From NCBI GenBank assembly GCA_000432175.1, contig HF989382.1, positions 13,767 to 23,687 of the forward strand: DNA of 9,921 bases, written 5' to 3'. Position numbers and translations under genes: made by a program. The notes under the pieces were generated by a model. That model did no database searches and had not been told where the DNA came from. It saw only the letters and a program-made list of their open reading frames with translations. Below are positions 5,813 to 9,921 of this stretch, piece by piece. The first letter of the stretch is position 1, and the number at the start of each line of letters is the position of its first letter. This DNA comes from Eubacterium sp. CAG:786. GTDB lineage: Bacteria; Bacillota; Clostridia; Oscillospirales; Ruminococcaceae.

Positions 5813-7564
5813 ATGGCGTTACCTGAGGGTTTCCTGCAGGAACTTCGGGACAGCAACGAGATAGTTTCTGTCATTGAAAATTATGTCGAGCTGAAACGCT
5901 CCGGCAGCACATATTCCTGCCGATGTCCGTTTCATTCTGAGCGCACGCCGTCGTTCCATGTTTACCCGAACACGCAGAGCTATTATTGCTTTGGCTGCGG
6001 CGCGGGGGGCGACGTCATCACGTTTATTCGCACTATTGAGAACCTCGACTACATCGAAGCCGTGAGGTTCCTTGCGCAGCGTTCCGGCATGGCTATGCCC
6101 GAGGACCGCGACGATGACTCCACCCGCAGACGCAGACGCCTTTATGAAATGAACCGCGAGGCCGGCAAGTTTTTCCACAGACAGCTTTTTTCTCCTGAGG
6201 GCGCAGATGGCTGGAATTACATCACAGGACGCCAGCTGACCGAGCATACTATAAGGCATTTCGGGTTAGGATATGCAGTGAACGACTATCACAAGCTGCA
6301 CTATTACATGCGCAACCTCGGCTTCTCAGAGGACGAGCTGGTGGAAGGTTCCCTGCTTGTGCGGAACAACAACCGCGTTTATGATAAGTTTGTCAACCGC
6401 GTGATGTTCCCGATATTTGACACAAGGGGAAACATCATCGCTTTCGGTGGACGCGCTCTCGCTTCGGACGCGCCTGCAAAGTACCTCAACAGCTCCGAGA
6501 CCTACGTCTTTCAGAAGCGCGACAATCTGTTCGCACTGAATTACGCGAAGAACTCCAAAGCCGATTACTTCATTCTCTGCGAGGGCTACATGGACGTTAT
6601 TTCCATGCACCAGGCAGGGTTTGACAGCGCTGTGGCTACCCTGGGTACTGCGATAACCGCGACACAGGCGCGGCTCATCGGGCGCATGGGCAAATCCGAG
6701 GTGATTTTGTCCTATGACAGCGACGGACCGGGGCAGAAAGCGGCTTCCCGCGGGATAAACCTGCTCAGCGAAGCAGGCGTCAAGGCGAGAGTGCTGCAGA
6801 TGACCGGCGCCAAGGACCCCGACGAATACATCAAGAAATTCGGCGCGCAGGCGTTCGCGCATCTCATCGAGAGTTCCGGTGGAGCGATAGATTACGAGAT
6901 GGGGAAGCTGTGCGTCGGGCTTGACCTCAACAAGGAAGAGGACAGAGCCGCTTACCTCAAGAAAGCGGTGGCGTTCCTTGCGCAGATAAGGAGCCAGCTG
7001 GAGCGCGCGGTCTATGTTTCCAAGGCTGCGGAAACAGCGAGGGTACCGTCGGAAACGGTTCGCTATGCGGTGGAGAGCGAAATTGCACGACAAAAGAAGA
7101 AATCCGACCGCGACGAGTACCGCACTCTTATTTCCCCGCGCAACACCGACAAGGTGAACCCGGAAGCTGCCAGGCTTCCGCGGGAGGAGAAAGCGGAGCG
7201 CGGCATAATCTGCTTCGCGTTCCATAATCCCGAAAAGCTTGCCGTCCTGCGGAGGAAGCTTCCCGGAGGGTTCGCGACGGATTTCAACCGGCGCGTGTTC
7301 GAGTTCATGGAGCAGAAGCACAATTCCGGCGAAAATCTCACCGGGGGAATGTTCAACGAGGCGTTCACGACTGAGGAAGTCGGGCGCATTTATGGCACTC
7401 TGAACGACTTTTCGCAGTTCGCGAATTCAGAGGAAGCGGTAAACGATTATATCAAGGTGCTCAATGAGTATCATGACAATATAAATCAGATAGAAGCCGG
7501 CAGCATGACCGAAGACGACCTGCTGTCACTGGCACAAAAGCTAAAGGAGAAGAAAAGCAAATGA
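5813..7564 (+). CDS. dnaG: DNA primase DnaG
   Basis: A 583-residue bacterial primase that makes the short RNA primers for Okazaki fragments and acts with the replicative helicase. The N-terminal CHC2 zinc finger has Cys38, His41, Cys59 and Cys62 within CPFHSERTPSF and YYCFGCGAGGD. The catalytic core shows NRVMFPIFD (195-203) and FGGR (211-214), followed by the TOPRIM domain with Glu257 in CEGYMD and Asp302/Asp304 in SYDSDGPG. Residues from about 455 onward are the variable, helix-rich helicase-interacting end. Length is normal. GGGGTG at 5802-5807 precedes the ATG by 5 nt. The stop overlaps the rpoD start (ATGA at 7561-7564), so translation of the two is probably coupled. No frameshift or missing key residue is seen. 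Confidence 0.97.
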   Translation: MALPEGFLQELRDSNEIVSVIENYVELKRSGSTYSCRCPFHSERTPSFHVYPNTQSYYCFGCGAGGDVITFIRTIENLDYIEAVRFLAQRSGMAMPEDRDDDSTRRRRRLYEMNREAGKFFHRQLFSPEGADGWNYITGRQLTEHTIRHFGLGYAVNDYHKLHYYMRNLGFSEDELVEGSLLVRNNNRVYDKFVNRVMFPIFDTRGNIIAFGGRALASDAPAKYLNSSETYVFQKRDNLFALNYAKNSKADYFILCEGYMDVISMHQAGFDSAVATLGTAITATQARLIGRMGKSEVILSYDSDGPGQKAASRGINLLSEAGVKARVLQMTGAKDPDEYIKKFGAQAFAHLIESSGGAIDYEMGKLCVGLDLNKEEDRAAYLKKAVAFLAQIRSQLERAVYVSKAAETARVPSETVRYAVESEIARQKKKSDRDEYRTLISPRNTDKVNPEAARLPREEKAERGIICFAFHNPEKLAVLRRKLPGGFATDFNRRVFEFMEQKHNSGENLTGGMFNEAFTTEEVGRIYGTLNDFSQFANSEEAVNDYIKVLNEYHDNINQIEAGSMTEDDLLSLAQKLKEKKSK

Positions 7565-8652
7565 CAGAGAACAACGGCACCGGAGCATCGCTCCGCGACC
7601 TGCTCGTGCAGGGAAAGCAGAAAGGCAGCCTCACCACAAAGGAGATAACCGATGTGCTGGAGGAACTGAATTTCGACGCAGAGCAGATAAACGGGCTTTA
7701 TGAGGAGCTTGACAACCTCAATATCAAGATAGTTGACGACTACACCGCGGACCTTGATATAGACAGCCTTATCGACCTTGCGGAGTCGGAAAATGCCGAC
7801 GAAAGCTATGACACCGACGGAATGCTCGCGGACGACTCCGTGAAGCTTTACCTCAAGGAAATAGGCCGTATCCCGCTGCTAACCACTGAAGAGGAGATAA
7901 AGCTTGCAGAGCGCATGGCAAATGGCGACCCCGCAGCCAAAAAGCGCCTGAGCGAAGCAAATCTCCGTTTGGTGGTAAGTATCGCAAAGAAGTACGTCCG
8001 TCGTGGAATGCAGTTCCTCGATCTCATTCAGGAGGGCAACCTGGGACTTATCAAGGCGGTGGACAAGTTTGATTACACAAAGGGCTTCAAGTTCTCGACA
8101 TATGCGACATGGTGGATAAGACAGTCCATAACCCGTGCCATCGCCGACCAGGCAAGAACTATCCGTATCCCCGTGCACATGGTTGAAACCATCACCAAGG
8201 TCAAGAAGATGCAGAGCCAGCTTCTCCACGAGAATGGCTACGAGCCCACCGAGGACGAGATAGCGGAAAAGCTCAACATGCCGCTGGACAAGGTGCGCGA
8301 GATAATCCGCATCGCGCAGGACCCTGTTTCGCTTGAAACGCCTATCGGTGAGGAAGAGGACAGCCACCTCGGCGACTTTATCCCCGACGAGGACGCGCCC
8401 GCACCCGCAGACGAGGCATGTAACAGCGTGCTCAAGCAGACCCTGGGTGAAGTTCTCGACACTCTCACCGACAGGGAAAAGCGCGTAATAATCCTGCGTT
8501 TCGGTCTTATCGACGGCAGACAGAGAACTCTTGAAGAGGTCGGACAGGAATTCCAGGTAACGCGTGAGCGAATTCGTCAGATAGAAACAAAGGCGCTGCG
8601 TAAGTTACGCCACCCCACGCGCAGCAAGAAACTCAAGGACTTCCTGGAATGA
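7561..8652 (+). CDS. rpoD: RNA polymerase primary sigma factor RpoD/SigA (first copy)
   Basis: A 363-residue group 1 sigma factor that directs RNA polymerase to vegetative promoters. Region 1.1 covers roughly residues 8-60, followed by an acidic linker (61-86) and region 1.2 (91-125). Regions 2.1-2.4 include NLRLVVSIAKKY (134-145) and STYATWWIRQSITRAIADQ (179-197), where Trp184/Trp185, Gln188 and Thr191 correspond to the -10-contacting residues. Region 3.0 is RTIRIPVHMVETI, the region 3.2 finger is PIGEEEDSHLGDFIPDE, and region 4.2 is VTRERIRQIETKALRKLRHP. The C-terminus (RSKKLKDFLE) is very close to Bacillus SigA, so I take this as the main housekeeping copy. The start overlaps the dnaG stop; AAAGGAG at 7543-7549 is 11 nt upstream, rather far, which fits coupling. 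A second sigma gene follows after 52 bp. Confidence 0.97.
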   Translation: MTENNGTGASLRDLLVQGKQKGSLTTKEITDVLEELNFDAEQINGLYEELDNLNIKIVDDYTADLDIDSLIDLAESENADESYDTDGMLADDSVKLYLKEIGRIPLLTTEEEIKLAERMANGDPAAKKRLSEANLRLVVSIAKKYVRRGMQFLDLIQEGNLGLIKAVDKFDYTKGFKFSTYATWWIRQSITRAIADQARTIRIPVHMVETITKVKKMQSQLLHENGYEPTEDEIAEKLNMPLDKVREIIRIAQDPVSLETPIGEEEDSHLGDFIPDEDAPAPADEACNSVLKQTLGEVLDTLTDREKRVIILRFGLIDGRQRTLEEVGQEFQVTRERIRQIETKALRKLRHPTRSKKLKDFLE

Positions 8653-8704
8653 TCGTCACCGCGTGTACATAAGAATGATCCAACAACACTGGAAAGGATA
8701 AAAA

Positions 8705-9775
8705 ATGAGCAACACTAAAGTTATCAGCGAGCTTCTTGAACGGGGCAAGCAGAACGGAAAGCTCACCACCAAGGAGATAACCGACGCCATTGAAGAAATG
8801 GACATCGACGCCGAGCAGATAAACAAGCTCTATGACGATCTCGAAGCCAATAATATCGAGATCGTAGACGATATCGTTACGGGCGACCTTGACACTGCGC
8901 TGGATTACACCACGGACGATGACAGCGACTATTCCACCGACGGAATTGCGGTAGACGACCCGGTCAAGGTGCACCTTAAGGAGATAGGTCGTATCCCGCT
9001 GCTTTCCGCTGAGGAAGAAATACAGCTTGCCGAGAAGATTAGTTCCGGTGACGAATACGCCCGCGACAGGCTTATCGAGGCAAACCTGCGCCTTGTTGTC
9101 AGCATCGCGAAGCATTTCGTCGGCCGCGGAATGCCTTTCCTTGATCTCATTCAGGAGGGTTATATCGGTCTTATCAAGGCAGTCGAGAAGTTCGACCACA
9201 CCAAGGGCTACAAGTTCTCCACCTATGCGACATGGTGGATAAGGCAGTCCATTTCAAGGGCTATTGCGGACCAGGCGCGTACTATCCGCATTCCCGTTCA
9301 CATGGTCGAGACCATCACCAAGGTGAAGAAAGCGCAGAACCTGCTCCTCCACCGCAACGGTCACGAACCCACCGTCGAGGAGGTCGCAAAGGAACTCAAC
9401 ATGACCCCGGAGCGCGTGCGCGAGGTAATCCGCATCGCACAGGACCCTGTTTCGCTTGAAGCCCCTGTCGGCGAGGAAGAGGACAGCTTCCTGGGTGATT
9501 TCATTCCCGACGAGGACGCCCCCGCGCCTATCGACAGCGCTATGCAGTCCGTGTTCAAGGACGAACTGAACAAGGCGCTTGACACGCTCCCCGCAAGAGA
9601 GCGCGACGTGCTGAAGTTCCGTTACGGTATCGGCAGCGACCGCTCGCATACTCTTGAAGAGGTAGGCAAGGAGTTCCAGGTTACCCGCGAGCGTATACGT
9701 CAGATAGAAGCAAAGGCGCTGCGCAAGCTGCGTCAGCAGTCCAGAAGCAAGAACCTCCGCATATTCCTTGATTGA
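8705..9775 (+). CDS. Second RpoD-like sigma factor, tandem paralogue
   Basis: A 356-residue complete sigma-70 factor directly after rpoD. It has its own region 1.1 (about 3-56, with KLTTKEITD as in rpoD), an acidic linker (57-80), region 1.2 (84-118), region 2 with STYATWWIRQSISRAIADQ (172-190), the region 3.2 finger GEEEDSFLGDFIPDEDAP, and region 4.2 VTRERIRQIEAKALRKLRQQ. Residues 85-356 align with rpoD 92-363 without gaps, 196 of 272 identical by hand count. Differences cluster in regions 1.2/2.1, the helix before region 4 and region 4.1. The base corresponding to E. coli Thr440 is Ser184 instead of Thr. AAAGGA at 8693-8698 lies 6 nt before the ATG. It is probably co-transcribed with rpoD, as no terminator or good promoter is seen in the 52-bp gap. 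It may be a second primary sigma or a group 2 factor; the presence of region 1.1 favours the former. Confidence 0.93.
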   Translation: MSNTKVISELLERGKQNGKLTTKEITDAIEEMDIDAEQINKLYDDLEANNIEIVDDIVTGDLDTALDYTTDDDSDYSTDGIAVDDPVKVHLKEIGRIPLLSAEEEIQLAEKISSGDEYARDRLIEANLRLVVSIAKHFVGRGMPFLDLIQEGYIGLIKAVEKFDHTKGYKFSTYATWWIRQSISRAIADQARTIRIPVHMVETITKVKKAQNLLLHRNGHEPTVEEVAKELNMTPERVREVIRIAQDPVSLEAPVGEEEDSFLGDFIPDEDAPAPIDSAMQSVFKDELNKALDTLPARERDVLKFRYGIGSDRSHTLEEVGKEFQVTRERIRQIEAKALRKLRQQSRSKNLRIFLD

Positions 9776-9811
9776 TGATATCCATGGAATTGCGTACATA
9801 AACAGTTAATC

Positions 9812-9828
9812 CCCCTGCTTTACAGGGG
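9812..9828 (+). other. Short hairpin downstream of the second sigma gene
   Basis: CCCCTG (9812-9817) pairs with CAGGGG (9823-9828) around CTTTA, 36 nt after the stop. No U-run follows, so a classical intrinsic terminator is not supported. It overlaps the -35 of the candidate promoter at 9819-9846. Confidence 0.4.
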
Positions 9829-9846
9829 ACATCAAAGGGATATAGT
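9819..9846 (+). promoter_or_regulatory. Candidate promoter for a gene beyond the right edge
   Basis: TTTACA (9819-9824), a 16-bp spacer and TATAGT (9841-9846); each hexamer differs from consensus at one base. Transcription would begin near 9853. No open frame of useful length starts between here and the window end, so the driven gene or RNA lies outside the window. Confidence 0.4.
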
Positions 9847-9855
9847 CGCAAACCC

Positions 9856-9879
9856 GCATTACAAAAGGAATTGTAGTGC
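9856..9879 (+). other. Stem-loop at the 5' end of the predicted edge transcript
   Basis: GCATTACAA (9856-9864) pairs with TTGTAGTGC (9871-9879) over 9 positions with one G-U pair and an AAGGAA loop. It begins about 3 nt after the start predicted from 9819-9846, so it would form the 5' end of that RNA. It might stabilise the transcript or belong to a larger leader. I do not match it to a known riboswitch, tmRNA, SRP RNA or RNase P motif. Confidence 0.4.
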
Positions 9880-9921
9880 CGCACAACCAACGCAGACCAT
9901 ACCCTAGCCAATAATAAGGAC

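Noticed and set aside
6326..7321. Long minus-strand open frame inside dnaG
   Set aside because: It is antisense to conserved primase domains, has no motif of its own and no ribosome binding site that I can see.
8633..9199. Minus-strand open frame inside the second sigma gene, and similar ones at 7879-8367 and 9254-9799
   Set aside because: They are shadows of the two related sigma genes. They resemble each other only because the sense genes are paralogues.
9812..9828. CCCCTG hairpin as the operon terminator
   Set aside because: No U-run follows the stem (ACATCAAAGG), so it is reported only as a hairpin.
9681..9911. 76-codon minus-strand open frame at the right edge
   Set aside because: It overlaps the C-terminal coding part of the second sigma gene, has no recognisable domain and would be convergent without support.
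1..9921. Search for CRISPR arrays, insertion sequences, tRNA/rRNA genes and defence or toxin-antitoxin modules
   Set aside because: No repeat-spacer pattern, transposase, terminal repeats, tRNA-like fold or accessory gene is visible. All coding space is taken by housekeeping genes.

Overview
This window reads as a housekeeping stretch of a low-to-mid-GC Firmicutes (Clostridia) chromosome. The best guess is an Oscillospirales/Ruminococcus-type organism. The guess rests on the dgt-dnaG-rpoD gene order, strong AGGAGG-type ribosome binding sites, and vegetative promoters of the TTGxxx-17-TATAAT type with an extended TG. The assignment is inferred from gene content and style; no database was searched.

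Left block, minus strand (1-1473): a PHP-domain phosphoesterase, followed 24 nt later by the N-terminal half of an NAD(P)-dependent malic enzyme that runs off the left edge. A 365-bp intergenic region (1474-1838) carries two back-to-back promoters, each with a 17-bp spacer and an extended -10. One drives the minus-strand pair and the other drives the plus-strand phosphoglucomutase. Between and around them lie several unassigned inverted repeats.

Middle block, plus strand (1839-4629): an alpha-phosphohexomutase (pgcA-like), then rpmE (zinc-type ribosomal protein L31) with its own promoter, an A/T-tract element upstream and a structured leader, then a strong intrinsic terminator. yigZ (IMPACT family) follows, with a TTG start just downstream of that terminator, and ends at a second hairpin terminator.

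Right block, plus strand (4630-9775): a macromolecular-synthesis type operon, dgt-like HD triphosphohydrolase, dnaG primase, rpoD, then a second complete rpoD-like gene. dgt and dnaG are 24 nt apart, and dnaG overlaps rpoD by ATGA. The two sigma factors both carry regions 1.1 to 4.2 and align without a gap over their last 272 residues at about 72% identity by hand count. This tandem pair of primary-type sigma factors is the most notable thing in the window. The last 146 bp (9776-9921) hold a candidate promoter and stem-loops that probably belong to the next gene beyond the edge.

I saw no mobile elements, CRISPR arrays, tRNA or rRNA genes. Apart from the sigma pair and some candidate regulatory RNA/DNA structures, the region looks ordinary, and I do not claim a new defence or accessory system.
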